From contig NZ_JAAVSH020000001.1 in NCBI RefSeq assembly GCF_011947365.2, positions 2,551,823 to 2,588,137 of the forward strand: 36,315 nt of DNA. The letters are read 5' to 3'. The notes beneath the pieces were generated by a model. That model was not told where the DNA came from, did no database searches, and saw nothing but the letters and a program-made list of their open reading frames with translations. Positions within the stretch are counted from its first letter, which is position 1. Each line of letters opens with the position of its first letter. Shown here one piece after another: positions 25,442-35,150 of this stretch. The DNA is from an endosymbiont of Lamellibrachia barhami (lineage in GTDB: Bacteria > Pseudomonadota > Gammaproteobacteria > Chromatiales > Chromatiaceae). The position numbers and the translations under genes were made by a program.

Positions 25442-28400
25442 TCAATCTTTGCCATTCAGGTTGTCGATCAGCCATTCCAAAGGCTTCTGTTCCGCAAGTT
25501 TGAAATGTCCGCTCATACGTTTAAGAAAATCAAGATGCTGCATGACGGATTGGAACTGGCGCGGAGAAGAGGCACGCTTGCGGATGTGTTGATAGGTGTC
25601 TGCAATTGCCTCCTTCCTGTCAACCAGATCACCCTGTTTCAACGCAGCCAGCAATCTGCAGTCGTTCTCCGCTATGGCGTTCCAGAAATATTCACCACCC
25701 ATACTGGACTCAGACACATGAGCCTGCTGCAGAGCCTGACCCAACAGGCTGTCAAAGTCCCCGTCTCCACCCAGATCTTTATCACTGCTCATCCCGGCCT
25801 TTACCAGTAGCCAGTGAGCAGTCAGCCAGTTGGTCAGGGGGTAGGTGTTGATCTTGCCCTGCTGACTGAGGCAGAGCTGGTAGGAGGCTTTGTAGGCTTC
25901 CTCCATCTCCGTCAAAGAGCGACGACACTCTTTATCCTTGTCCAGATAGACAATTGAACGATGCTTGGCCGCACTCCCTTTCAATGCAAGCCGTTCGACA
26001 GTCGTGCCAAATTTTGAGTTCAGTCCATCAATGCGCTTACCGGCACGATTCACCAAACGTTTCGCAATCACCAACTGACCTTCATCGTGTAGCTTGACCG
26101 CTTCGCGCGCCTCAAAATTCGCCAATTGTTCTGCCGATTGAATTGTGGCGCCCGCCGGGTCGGCTGAGATGGCCCGTTCATAAGCCTCTATCGCTTTGGA
26201 AAACTCTCCAAGCTGGCCCCAAGCGCGTCCCGCCATTTCAACCAAGCTGGCATTCTCCGCCCATTTCGGTGGCACACGTTGCAGTAGGTCGGCCAACTTC
26301 TGACTCCAGCTTCGGGCGTCTGAGCCGGATGCCGTCTTGGCCCACTCGGCAATATTCTCGATTGCGCTTACATATTCCGCCAAAGAGACATAAGTTTGTT
26401 TGCTGCTGCGGCGCCGTCGTCCAGCTTCCGTCATCAAGGCATAACCTGGATCGCCATAACACTGGTAAGCCCCCCAGGTATTGAACCGATCATGCTTGTG
26501 ATAGGTTTCCTTCCGCGCCTGTTTCACGGCATCACCGAAGCTGCTGCCGTCGAGAAAGGCATCGTAGAAGGTCTCGGCAAAAGTCTGGGCTGCATCATCG
26601 TTAACTGCCCAGCCAGCGGCAATAACGGCCTTCACCCCTTGTCCTATCAGCTGCGTGGCCAGATTAGCCGCCAAACGATGAAAGGCTGGGTTTCTTTGTT
26701 GGCCCGAAGTATCGGTACTGCCAAGATGGCAGCAGTTAATGAAGACAAATGCCGGGGTGGAAGGCATCTGACGTATCTCTGTGGGTGTCAGAAAATGGTC
26801 TTTACCAATCACCATCCCTGTTATCAACTTAGGCCTGTCTTTGCCCTGTTCGCTTTTACAGATCGAACCATCTTCAGGTAATGAGTAGTCAACCACGCCA
26901 TGGCCCGCCAGATGAAGGATCTCGTAGTCATCCGTCATCAGCTCAGTGAGAATCTCAGTACCGCTGGCACCGATCAACGCGGGTTTTACATCAAAACCTG
27001 AATCTGACAGCAGACGTTCCACAACCCTCGCCTCCTTCTGTGCTGCGGACAAGGCAACAAACTCCGAACCATCAAGCCGGGGATCGCCCACAACCAGGGC
27101 GCGGTGGTTGTTGCAGACGCTACCAATATCACTCTCAAACGAGGCAAGCTGCCGAACCATGCCTACCTTGCTGGCCAGGGGTTCATCTCCGTCAAATCCC
27201 GCATATTCAAGCAGTTCCCAGGGGTAACGCGCTGAATGTTTATCCACCACTAATACCATGTCCTGATTATCCCGGACGTGAGTTTTGAACTCACGGGGCA
27301 CGAGCAGTTCGAACAAAGTACGCCCTGCCCTGGAATTCGACCAGGTATTGCCGGTCAGTTCTTGCAGGAATGGTTCGACCGACTGTTTCTGCAGGGGTTG
27401 TATGCTCATCTCCAACCGGGCTCGCCCCGCCAGGGAGGTATATTTCAGGCCACCGTCATCAGTACTCTCGATACGCAGGCGCTGCCACCACGCCGGGTCT
27501 TCATCATAATAGACGCGCCGCAATCGACCATCGCTGGAAATAATCTCAGGTAGAGCAGTAATCCTGTTTCTAAACTCCGGACCTTTAACAATCTGGTGTA
27601 AGGCATGCAGGGCGCCAACGGCCACATCCTCATACAATTCGATAAACCGGACGCTTTGAATCGTACGCTCAATATTGTTGGCAGGCCCGGCAAGCAGTTG
27701 GTTGGCCTGCAACACCGCACGCAGCATTGCAGTAATGGCATCTTCTGTAGACATACCACCGGCACCGGTACCGATCAGCAGCGCAGACAGGCCGATCTCT
27801 TCCGGCTGGGCAATGCCCTCTTCCTGAACGGTAAGTACGTAGCGCAATACCGCTTCGCGGAGCGTGTCGGTAAGACCGCTGCTGGTCAAGGTTCCCACCT
27901 CTCCCAACCCTATAATGATGGCGCCGGGCAGCTCATCCTGGTGGTTCCTCAAAAGTACTTCGTTGGTTTGTAATGGGCCGGGATAGAGATTTAGCAGCAG
28001 ACGCTTTTTCAGCCGGTTTTCCAAACAGGCATCCACTGCCGCCTCTGCACTGACAATGCTGTCACCCTGATAGTGACCCACTGCCACCGGGCTTGTGGCG
28101 AAACGCAGGTTGCCATGCACCACCGAGACCTGGATTGGAAGTTGCACGGGTTTACGGGGGGCTGCTGCCATTGAGCGTCCCAAAAATGCCGCTGTGAGTG
28201 CATCTTCATCAGGATAGACATCGATCTGATCAGGCAGCATTTCACGCCGCGCCTCAACACCTCGCGCCGTCTGCGGACGAGTGGATAGCAGTTGTGTATT
28301 GCCCGTTTTCAGTATCTCCAACATCCCCGTGAAGGCAGGTTCATGGTCAGGAATATCACCATGAGACGCGTCGACAAACCAGTGTTTGATGCCCGCCGGA

Positions 28401-30859
28401 ATACCTGTGTTCCAGGGAACCTGACCGTCTCCCTGGGAAGTGGAGAAAAAACGGATCTTGGTTTTTCCCTTCAGGGCCTCATCCACCTCCACCGCAACCG
28501 GCGTCTCATCCGCGCGCCCCGCTATGTAGAAAACCCTTTCCGGGTCCAGCGGGTGGCTATCCAACTTATTCCAGGTACTCTGAGCACGGCGCAAATCTGC
28601 CTTTCCGGGTCGCTTCCAGTCACCGCCCAACACCTTGCCGAATTGGTCCCACAGATTATCTGCCGGTATCTTTCCCTGATCATCCACGGGCAGCAGCTCA
28701 AGCATACCCCTGAACTCGCTTAGCACAGCCAGCAGTTGATCCTGATTATGCCGAAGATCCGCCAGCGCCAACATTTTCACCGTACGGTCCTGGCGGGAGA
28801 ATATTCTGGGAATGGAGTAGGAACCTCTGTTCGGGGTACCCAACATCAGCACGCGTGAACCGGTTCGTTCCCGTAGCCGATCCCACAACTGCGGATCCTG
28901 AGCGATCATTGCACGGAAGACGATACCACCCATCGAGTGAGCCACAATATGTACCGGCTGATCGGTATTGCGTAGCCGCTCATCCACGGCTGCGGCGAGC
29001 AACAGTCCACTCTCCATTACGCTGCGGCGCCAATCGTAAGGGAAGGGAATCACTTCGTGGGTAGCAGCAAGAAAATCGATCAGGTCACCGTAGGCGAGGC
29101 CAACAACCTGCTGGGCACTGACGTCAGATGCTTCGTATTCAAGCGCTGTAAACCTGCCCCGCAGCAGGTCGAATGGATCCACCCAGATTCGATTGTTGTC
29201 GACAGCGAGATGGCTGCCGGTCAATCCGGGAAGGATAAACACCGTGGGAACTTCACCAGACACCCGTTCGGCAGACAGGGTGCGAGCCACCGTCTTTTTC
29301 GTCTGCTTTCTCAACTGAAAGCCAGTGGGAGGTGAGGCGGTCTCCGTCAGGGCAGACAACAAGCCGCGGCGGGTTCGTTTGTTGCTGAAATACTGGAAAT
29401 GGTTGACGTCCCTGCCCTGATCGAACAGCACCGAGATACGGGCCACCCGGCGTGCGCCACCATCCATGGAAGGCGTATTCACCACCAGATCATGATCACT
29501 CTCGTAGAACTGATCGAGGAAGAACATGGCAATTTTCTTAAAGATCCCTGTGGGATTGATATCTCCCTCTATCACTGCCAGCGAAGCATGGGTACTTACC
29601 GGTGCGCTGTTGAGCAATCCGATGAGCGGTGAACCCGGCATCTGTGCCTCTAACCCAGGCAACTGTTCCGGGCGTGTACGCTCCTTCGCGACCGCCAAAG
29701 TGAAGGTCTTGAGCAGGCCATATATGGGGCTGACCTTCAACACCGGTATCTGACCAATGACATTGAGCACACCAGACAGATAGAGATCCAGCTTGCCACT
29801 CGCCAGTGTAGTGCCGCGCGCCGGACAGGCTACCCGCACGAACCTTTCTATCTTGGGCTGCTTCTCCATGAGCAGCGTATTGAGCTTTCGGAGTTGCCGA
29901 CGATGATGTGCGTAATCGTCTTTGACCTCTTGCAGGAAACCGGCGAGACTGAAGAGGTTCTCCGCATCGAATAACGCAATCTCTTCACGGGTAAATGGCT
30001 CACGCGATTCATCGAATTGAGCCCGGCATAACAGCTCTCCAACCAGTCCGCCACGGGAGTGGCTGACCAGATGCAAGGTTGCTTTGTCCGGCAAGGCTTC
30101 GAGCAGTTCTATCGCATTATCGATAGGACTTTCGCTGAGTGTGCGGTGTTCAAAGGCGAGAATATTTTCGCCATAGAAGCCTTTGAGCTGATCCCAGGTA
30201 TCGTCGAAAGACATTTTCCAAAGATCGGAGAAGCCACCTCTGGTACTGGAGGCTGTGCCATGAATGAACAGCAGTATGGGAACCCTGTTATCAATCTCTT
30301 CAGGTTTTACGGGCTGAAATCCGGAACGCTCATCCCCACTGCTGTCGAGTTGATGAATCCTAAACAGGGCACCGTCGCCAACCAGCTGATCCTCGATCAA
30401 CGCCGCAACCTTTCTGGCGGTAAACTCGGCGGCCTTTCCGGTCACATGGTCGATAATCCTGCCTTTGACATCCAGCAGCTTGAATGCCTCGACCAGCAGT
30501 CCATCCTCACCTCGTGAATGCTGGTTCGAGAACGTCAGCCGCCTGGGTATCACCAACTGATTCGGACTCGCTCCCCGATGAGACTCAGCCGTTAAAATCT
30601 CCTCCCGAAGCCTGCCCACCGAGGTAAAAACCTGCAGATTGCCCTCAAGGGTCAATTCGACCACGTCCTCATCCGTAGCCGTCAACTCCACAGCGCGGCT
30701 GTCAGCTGATCGATCCGGCACCAGACTGACGGCTGAACCGTCACGCACCTCAACCTGAAGAATATCTGTCAGCTCTTCCGCCAGCTGTTCGTTCAGCTCC
30801 CGGGTCGAAATATCTCGTCCCTGTACCACAAAGGTGGTTTTATTTCGCTTTGTTGGCAT
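25442..30859 (-). CDS. Giant dual-hydrolase / CHAT caspase-like protein
   Basis: A 1805-residue cytoplasmic protein. Residues 1-180 have no recognised family. A first alpha/beta-hydrolase (about 190-480) has ILLFIHGTASS and the nucleophile elbow SHSRGG (Ser268). A second, LCAT/lipase-like (about 535-850), has FILPGLTGS, AHSMGG (Ser642) and a candidate His833 in SHGD. Residues 905-1020 resemble a macro-like M17-peptidase N-domain (AVGHYQGD, then IIIGLGEVG). A CHAT protease domain (about 1180-1475) has His1320 in HLAGHG and Cys1377 in INCCHLG. The tail (1480-1805) is alpha-helical with a TPR-like unit near 1535-1565. The start at 30859 has a GAGGA site upstream; a GTG at 30931 would add 24 residues. 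CHAT proteases with lipase-type partners are known from antiphage and death systems; the role here is unproven. Confidence 0.85.
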   Translation of the reverse strand: MPTKRNKTTFVVQGRDISTRELNEQLAEELTDILQVEVRDGSAVSLVPDRSADSRAVELTATDEDVVELTLEGNLQVFTSVGRLREEILTAESHRGASPNQLVIPRRLTFSNQHSRGEDGLLVEAFKLLDVKGRIIDHVTGKAAEFTARKVAALIEDQLVGDGALFRIHQLDSSGDERSGFQPVKPEEIDNRVPILLFIHGTASSTRGGFSDLWKMSFDDTWDQLKGFYGENILAFEHRTLSESPIDNAIELLEALPDKATLHLVSHSRGGLVGELLCRAQFDESREPFTREEIALFDAENLFSLAGFLQEVKDDYAHHRRQLRKLNTLLMEKQPKIERFVRVACPARGTTLASGKLDLYLSGVLNVIGQIPVLKVSPIYGLLKTFTLAVAKERTRPEQLPGLEAQMPGSPLIGLLNSAPVSTHASLAVIEGDINPTGIFKKIAMFFLDQFYESDHDLVVNTPSMDGGARRVARISVLFDQGRDVNHFQYFSNKRTRRGLLSALTETASPPTGFQLRKQTKKTVARTLSAERVSGEVPTVFILPGLTGSHLAVDNNRIWVDPFDLLRGRFTALEYEASDVSAQQVVGLAYGDLIDFLAATHEVIPFPYDWRRSVMESGLLLAAAVDERLRNTDQPVHIVAHSMGGIVFRAMIAQDPQLWDRLRERTGSRVLMLGTPNRGSYSIPRIFSRQDRTVKMLALADLRHNQDQLLAVLSEFRGMLELLPVDDQGKIPADNLWDQFGKVLGGDWKRPGKADLRRAQSTWNKLDSHPLDPERVFYIAGRADETPVAVEVDEALKGKTKIRFFSTSQGDGQVPWNTGIPAGIKHWFVDASHGDIPDHEPAFTGMLEILKTGNTQLLSTRPQTARGVEARREMLPDQIDVYPDEDALTAAFLGRSMAAAPRKPVQLPIQVSVVHGNLRFATSPVAVGHYQGDSIVSAEAAVDACLENRLKKRLLLNLYPGPLQTNEVLLRNHQDELPGAIIIGLGEVGTLTSSGLTDTLREAVLRYVLTVQEEGIAQPEEIGLSALLIGTGAGGMSTEDAITAMLRAVLQANQLLAGPANNIERTIQSVRFIELYEDVAVGALHALHQIVKGPEFRNRITALPEIISSDGRLRRVYYDEDPAWWQRLRIESTDDGGLKYTSLAGRARLEMSIQPLQKQSVEPFLQELTGNTWSNSRAGRTLFELLVPREFKTHVRDNQDMVLVVDKHSARYPWELLEYAGFDGDEPLASKVGMVRQLASFESDIGSVCNNHRALVVGDPRLDGSEFVALSAAQKEARVVERLLSDSGFDVKPALIGASGTEILTELMTDDYEILHLAGHGVVDYSLPEDGSICKSEQGKDRPKLITGMVIGKDHFLTPTEIRQMPSTPAFVFINCCHLGSTDTSGQQRNPAFHRLAANLATQLIGQGVKAVIAAGWAVNDDAAQTFAETFYDAFLDGSSFGDAVKQARKETYHKHDRFNTWGAYQCYGDPGYALMTEAGRRRRSSKQTYVSLAEYVSAIENIAEWAKTASGSDARSWSQKLADLLQRVPPKWAENASLVEMAGRAWGQLGEFSKAIEAYERAISADPAGATIQSAEQLANFEAREAVKLHDEGQLVIAKRLVNRAGKRIDGLNSKFGTTVERLALKGSAAKHRSIVYLDKDKECRRSLTEMEEAYKASYQLCLSQQGKINTYPLTNWLTAHWLLVKAGMSSDKDLGGDGDFDSLLGQALQQAHVSESSMGGEYFWNAIAENDCRLLAALKQGDLVDRKEAIADTYQHIRKRASSPRQFQSVMQHLDFLKRMSGHFKLAEQKPLEWLIDNLNGKD

Positions 30860-31223
30860 CTTGCCGTCCTCTTCGGTGCAGTGTGCTGGGCTTGGTGGGA
30901 ATGGCATCCACTCCAGCGAAAGACAGACCACTCTTTGCCATGAGGATATCTGGTCAAAACCCCGGATGCCCGGTACTCCTTAGAGAGTTTCCTTCCCAGT
31001 TTAGCAGACAGGCTGAAATTATCTGTGAAGCAACCGGCCTGCCTTCAGGAGGTGTTAAGAAGCACTTGAGCAAGGGTTATACTTAACATATCAATGGCGT
31101 CAAGGGGGGCGAACACCCTGTCAGAAAGACAATGCTTGCCTGCCTGCACAAACCTGTGTCACTACACTCGTAAATCTGGGAAACAGCTGCTGTAGACATG
31201 CCGAGTCATTCATTTCCGCCACG
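30860..31223. other. Divergent intergenic region between the CHAT gene and the DISM kinase
   Basis: About 360 bases with the candidate minus-strand promoter noted separately. A 78-codon plus-strand frame at 30850-31086 overlaps the CHAT start and has no family resemblance, so it is not called. Nothing else recognisable. Confidence 0.5.
31076..31103 (-). promoter_or_regulatory. Candidate sigma-70 promoter for the CHAT gene
   Basis: The minus strand reads TTGACG, 16 bases, then TATAAC. Transcription would start near 31069, leaving a 5' leader of about 210 bases before the CHAT start. Confidence 0.4.
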
Positions 31224-32582
31224 ATGCGCTTGCTGGTGACCCTGCTGTTGCTATGGTCAAGCCTTTCTGCAAACGCCGCTGACCAACGGCTTCTCTCGGG
31301 TCAGACGGAGCAGGTCATTCTCGGTCCATACCTGGAAATATTCGAGGATAAACAGGCAGACCTGGATATTTTCGATGTAGCCTCCCCTGCATTCGAACAA
31401 CGCTTTCACCCTGTCGGCAAGGAGCAGCTCAGCCTCGGTTACAGTAGATCCGCGTTCTGGCTGCGTTTTTCTGTTCGCTGGACCGACGCCAGTCCCCTGC
31501 TGCTGCAACTGGCTTATCCACTCTTGGATTCCATCGCCTTCTACCTCCCGAATGGCCCGGAAGACTTCAAGGTATCAAGAGCAGGTGACACGCTGCCAGC
31601 TTCCATTAGGGAACTCCCCTCACCTGACATTTTGTTCTCTCTGCCTGCCATACCGGAGTCCGAACAAACCTATTACCTGCGTATTCATTCCGGAGGTAGT
31701 CTGCAACTGCCGCTGTATCTCTGGTCCACAACGGTATTTGCCAGAGAGAATGGCAAGGTCCGTTATATCCATGGGGTCTACTACGGGATCATGCTGGTGA
31801 TGATCCTCTACAACTTGTTTCTGTTTCTGTTCGTTAAGGATCGAAACTATCTGCATTACGTGGTTTACATCACCTGTTACCTGTTATTCCAACTCTCCCT
31901 CAACGGCTATGCCCAGCTCTACCTCTGGCCGGAAAACCCCTGGTGGGCAAATCGCTCGGTGCCTTTCTTCGTTGGTCTGGTAACTTTCTTCGCCACCAAT
32001 TTCTCCCGGCAGTTTCTCACCACGCGGGAATATCTGCCGAGGATCGACTGGTTATTGAAGGGCCTGATGGTATTCAGCCTGGGCATCATGCTAGGCAGCC
32101 TGGTTCTGACCTATGACATCATGGCCCCTGTCTCAAATATTGCGGGCGTATTGTTACCCATAGTGCTCTTGCCCGCCGGCTATCTCAGCTTGCGCTCAGG
32201 TTATCGGCCCGCGCGATTCTACGTCATTGCCTGGAGTATGTTTCTGTTCGGGATCTTTGTCACCGGTTTGATGTTCACTGGCTTTGTGCCGCGTAATCTG
32301 TTTACCAGTTATGCGATGCAGGTCGGCTCCGCCATGGAAGTCGTGCTGCTCTCCATCGCACTGGCGGACCGCATCAATATATTGCGGCGCGAGAAGGAGA
32401 TCGCCCAGCGTGAATCCACGAAAAACCTTCAGCAGCTCAACGAAGGGTTGGAAGCCCAGGTGGAACAACGCACGCAAGCATGCTGGAGCAGACCGTGTTT
32501 GAACGCACCGCAGACCTGCGTCACAGCAACGACGAATTGTCACGGGCCGTGCACGCCAAAGATCAATTCCTTGCCACCATGA
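31224..32582 (+). CDS. 7TMR-DISM sensor kinase, N-terminal sensory half (frameshifted)
   Basis: The sensory half of a hybrid kinase. A signal peptide (about 1-18, ending ANA) precedes a periplasmic 7TMR-DISMED2-type beta-sandwich (about 20-175; LGYSRSAFWLRF, PLLDSIAFYLP) and seven transmembrane helices (about 185-385; GVYYGIMLVMILYNLFLFL, NYLHYVVYITCYLLFQL). The cytoplasmic linker (about 390-420) begins a coiled coil ending EAQVEQRTQ. The frame then reads non-homologous sequence to a stop at 32582, while the kinase continues in the next ORF, one base out of phase. DISM proteins often sense carbohydrates or other periplasmic ligands. The break is one missing base near 32475. Confidence 0.85.
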   Translation: MRLLVTLLLLWSSLSANAADQRLLSGQTEQVILGPYLEIFEDKQADLDIFDVASPAFEQRFHPVGKEQLSLGYSRSAFWLRFSVRWTDASPLLLQLAYPLLDSIAFYLPNGPEDFKVSRAGDTLPASIRELPSPDILFSLPAIPESEQTYYLRIHSGGSLQLPLYLWSTTVFARENGKVRYIHGVYYGIMLVMILYNLFLFLFVKDRNYLHYVVYITCYLLFQLSLNGYAQLYLWPENPWWANRSVPFFVGLVTFFATNFSRQFLTTREYLPRIDWLLKGLMVFSLGIMLGSLVLTYDIMAPVSNIAGVLLPIVLLPAGYLSLRSGYRPARFYVIAWSMFLFGIFVTGLMFTGFVPRNLFTSYAMQVGSAMEVVLLSIALADRINILRREKEIAQRESTKNLQQLNEGLEAQVEQRTQACWSRPCLNAPQTCVTATTNCHGPCTPKINSLPP

Positions 32583-33700
32583 GCCATGAACTACGCACGC
32601 CTCTTACTGCCATCCTGGGTCTCTCGGAGATATTGTCCGGGAAAAGACCTGGACCACTGACCGATCTGCAACAGCGCTATATCGGCATCATCTCCGATAG
32701 CGGCAACCAATTGCTCGCACTGATCAACGATATTCTGGACATAGCCCAGATTGAATCCCAAGGCATGGAACTGGAGCCCGATTGGATTCAGGTGGAGGAT
32801 ATCTGCCAGGCCAGTCTGACACTGGTCAGGCCAGCTGCGGAGAAAAAGGGCCAGCACATTGCTTTCAAGCGGGATCCAAAGACAGAAACTGTTTGGGCAG
32901 ATAAGATTCGCCTGAAGCAGATCCTGGTCAATCTGATGGGAAACGCTGTGAAATTCACTCAGGACGGGGGGACAATTGGTTTGGATGTTCAAGGAAAGCA
33001 AGAGGACAACAGCATCGAATTCACCGTATGGGACACCGGATGCGGTATCGCAACGGAGGATCTTGAACGGCTGTTTAAACCCTTTGTCCAGTTGGACGAC
33101 ACTTTCTCACGCCAACATGAAGGAACAGGACTCGGGCTCAATCTTGTATACCGGCTAACAGAATTGCACGGAGGCAGCATCTGGGTGGAGAGTGAGGTTG
33201 GGCACGGCAGCCGCTTTATGGTGCGCCTGATATGGAACAGGGACGCGCAGGTTCAGGCTGAGCCATCAACTCAAGAGAGCAGCAACTTACCCGCCCCTGA
33301 CGCACCGCCCCCTCGCACGGGATCAGCCACCGTACTCATGGCGGAAGACAATGAGCTCAATCTAATCATACTTTCCGAATTCCTCATCGGTCAGAGTTTC
33401 GAAATCCTGTCAGCGAGAAACGGCGTGGAAGCCGTGCAAATGGCATCGAATACCCATCCGGATATCATCCTGATGGATATACAGATGCCAGAGATGGACG
33501 GCCTGGAGGCAACACGGCGCATCCGGGCGATGCCACACCTGGCATCGGTTCCAATCATCGCCCTGACCGCACTGGTCATGCCGGGCGACAAAGAGCGTTG
33601 CATAGAGGCCGGTACCAATAGCTATTTGAGCAAACCGGTAAACTTGAGCCAATTGTCAAAGGAGATGACCTCACTGCTGAACAAACACGCATCAGCTTAG
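32480..33700 (+). CDS. 7TMR-DISM sensor kinase, kinase-receiver half
   Basis: The 406-residue continuation of the preceding gene. It starts within the coiled coil (MLEQTVFERTADLRH) and has HisKA with His36 in [15 protein letters not shown], a HATPase with [17 protein letters not shown] and GTGLGLNLVY, and a C-terminal receiver with the acceptor Asp in ILMDIQMPEMDG. No HPt domain. The ATG at 32480 has no clear ribosome binding site and the ORF overlaps the previous one by about 100 bases, so independent translation is doubtful; most likely both halves were one protein of about 825 residues. Confidence 0.87.
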   Translation: MLEQTVFERTADLRHSNDELSRAVHAKDQFLATMSHELRTPLTAILGLSEILSGKRPGPLTDLQQRYIGIISDSGNQLLALINDILDIAQIESQGMELEPDWIQVEDICQASLTLVRPAAEKKGQHIAFKRDPKTETVWADKIRLKQILVNLMGNAVKFTQDGGTIGLDVQGKQEDNSIEFTVWDTGCGIATEDLERLFKPFVQLDDTFSRQHEGTGLGLNLVYRLTELHGGSIWVESEVGHGSRFMVRLIWNRDAQVQAEPSTQESSNLPAPDAPPPRTGSATVLMAEDNELNLIILSEFLIGQSFEILSARNGVEAVQMASNTHPDIILMDIQMPEMDGLEATRRIRAMPHLASVPIIALTALVMPGDKERCIEAGTNSYLSKPVNLSQLSKEMTSLLNKHASA

Positions 33701-33778
33701 ACCGATTGCGTCAAACGACCTATACTGATGCCCCGACAGGTGTCATAAACCAGGTCTGCCATCGATCCGGAGGATCGA

Positions 33779-34357
33779 TCAGAATTCGCCCGCGGCTGCG
33801 CCTTCCATAATCTCCCGCAACACCCGACGCACCCGTAGAGCATCATTCTTCAACTCCGGGGGTAGTTCGTTGGCTCCGTGGATGAGAAAATCCATATTCA
33901 TGGCATACAGCCACACCTTGCCTTCCTTGTCCTCCACCACGCTGATCACACAGGGCATGAAGGCGGAATAGGCATCGTTGTAGTCGAGCATCTTCACACC
34001 GACCTTGACGTCGCAGAACTGCATGAAGGACACGTGCCGAAAATCTTTTCCGGTAACGGCCTTGACCTGTTTGTAAAAGGGTGAGTCGCTGACAAAGAAG
34101 AGGTTCCTGTCAACGGCAAGGCTCTTCATGGACTCCTTGACATCCTCAACTTTAATATCGTCTTCCACCTTTACTCGCCAGACGAAGGCACTGGCCAGGT
34201 CGCCGGTTTCCAGGAGATTACCGGCAAATTCCCTATAGAGGGCAAAGGCATCGGGATCGAAGTGCCGGGTAGCTGACCAGATCTGACTTACAGCCACAGT
34301 GACAATCAAAAGGGTAAGCAGGCCGATGACGGCCAAAACATTTCTTAGCAGTTTCAT
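33779..34357 (-). CDS. DUF302-family membrane-anchored protein
   Basis: A 192-residue protein with one N-terminal transmembrane helix or uncleaved signal (about 5-25) and a DUF302-like domain (about 60-175). Recognisable segments are FKHVSFMQF-type sequence (FRHVSFMQFCDVKVGVKML), ISVVEDKEGKVWLYAMNMDFLIHG and the tail VRRVLREIMEGAA. DUF302 proteins are widespread and of unclear function; some are linked to sulfur and thiosulfate metabolism in sulfur-oxidising bacteria by neighbourhood. The ATG at 34357 has GGAAG about nine bases upstream. It converges with the DISM kinase gene. Confidence 0.82.
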   Translation of the reverse strand: MKLLRNVLAVIGLLTLLIVTVAVSQIWSATRHFDPDAFALYREFAGNLLETGDLASAFVWRVKVEDDIKVEDVKESMKSLAVDRNLFFVSDSPFYKQVKAVTGKDFRHVSFMQFCDVKVGVKMLDYNDAYSAFMPCVISVVEDKEGKVWLYAMNMDFLIHGANELPPELKNDALRVRRVLREIMEGAAAGEF

Positions 34358-34757
34358 AGTGGTGCTTCCGACGGGATATTTATTGGTGGATTAGGGTTTG
34401 GATCGTGAATGCCAACTGTAGTAAACAGCGGATCCATCCTCCCCCTTGTGAGACTATTTCCAGCGGTTGAGTATAGGAAGGATAGCCTACCTTTCGCGAG
34501 AATCCACCTGGGGCCTGTTAGCAACGGCATTTTCTTCCGCATTCTCGGCTGGGAAATGGTGGAAAGAATCTGTAAACGGGATCGGGGCAGGTTAGGCAGA
34601 AGCTGCGAGGAAGATTCGGCTGAGGCGTTGTTCCCACTCGTCATGCATAAAAAACCGCCCTCCAACTACATGGATCTACCTATATCATGCTGTCGCTCAG
34701 CGTACACACTTAGTATAGAAATCTTAGGATGTGTGCTGAAAATAGTAGGAGAGCATC
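34358..34757. other. Intergenic region between DUF302 and the 130-residue ORF
   Basis: About 400 bases, divergent. Two long chance frames overlap here on opposite strands (34354-34665 minus, 34409-34810 plus), neither with a ribosome binding site or family resemblance. Promoters for the flanking genes must lie here but were not identified. Confidence 0.45.
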
Positions 34758-35150
34758 ATGATAAAGACCGATCCAGTTCTGGAAGAGTGTCTTCCAAGCG
34801 CTCATGGTAACCGGCAAGAGTCCGATATCACGCAAAAGGGGATATTGAGCAGTCAATCATTGAGACATGAGAATCATCGCTTTGCCAATACAAGAGGTAT
34901 CAGCACCCGCAATCGGGAGCAGGGATTTATACCGGCCTTTCAGGATACCCGCAGTGGCCTCTGTGTTGTTTCGTGCTTTGCTGATGGTTGTCCTGCACCT
35001 GTGCATATTCTCGATGGTTTGCCAGATGACTGGGTAGGAAGCCGGGATGCCAACGGCAGTGTCCTCAAGGCTCATGCAGAGATAATATCCGGTTTTATGC
35101 GCAATGGCTGTTTCTATACCAGGGAAGAGGCGTCCCAGACTCCACAGTGA
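34758..35150 (+). CDS. Conserved hypothetical protein of 130 residues
   Basis: The ATG has an AGGAGAG ribosome binding site directly upstream. The second half has the pattern of a small family of uncharacterised proteobacterial proteins: NTRGISTRNREQGFIPAF, then CFADGCPAPVHILDGLPDDWV, then KAHAEIISGFMRNGCFYTREEA. No catalytic motif or membrane segment is visible; the first 40 residues are variable. Its stop lies just inside an accA-like fragment that follows on the same strand in another frame. Confidence 0.7.
   Translation: MIKTDPVLEECLPSAHGNRQESDITQKGILSSQSLRHENHRFANTRGISTRNREQGFIPAFQDTRSGLCVVSCFADGCPAPVHILDGLPDDWVGSRDANGSVLKAHAEIISGFMRNGCFYTREEASQTPQ

Noticed and set aside
26396-26881. 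161-codon plus-strand ORF within the CHAT gene, and similar ones across it
   Set aside because: All are antisense shadows of the 1805-codon frame, which carries the catalytic motifs.
34354-34665. 103-codon minus-strand ORF next to DUF302
   Set aside because: Overlaps a plus-strand frame of similar quality; neither has a ribosome binding site or a recognisable domain.
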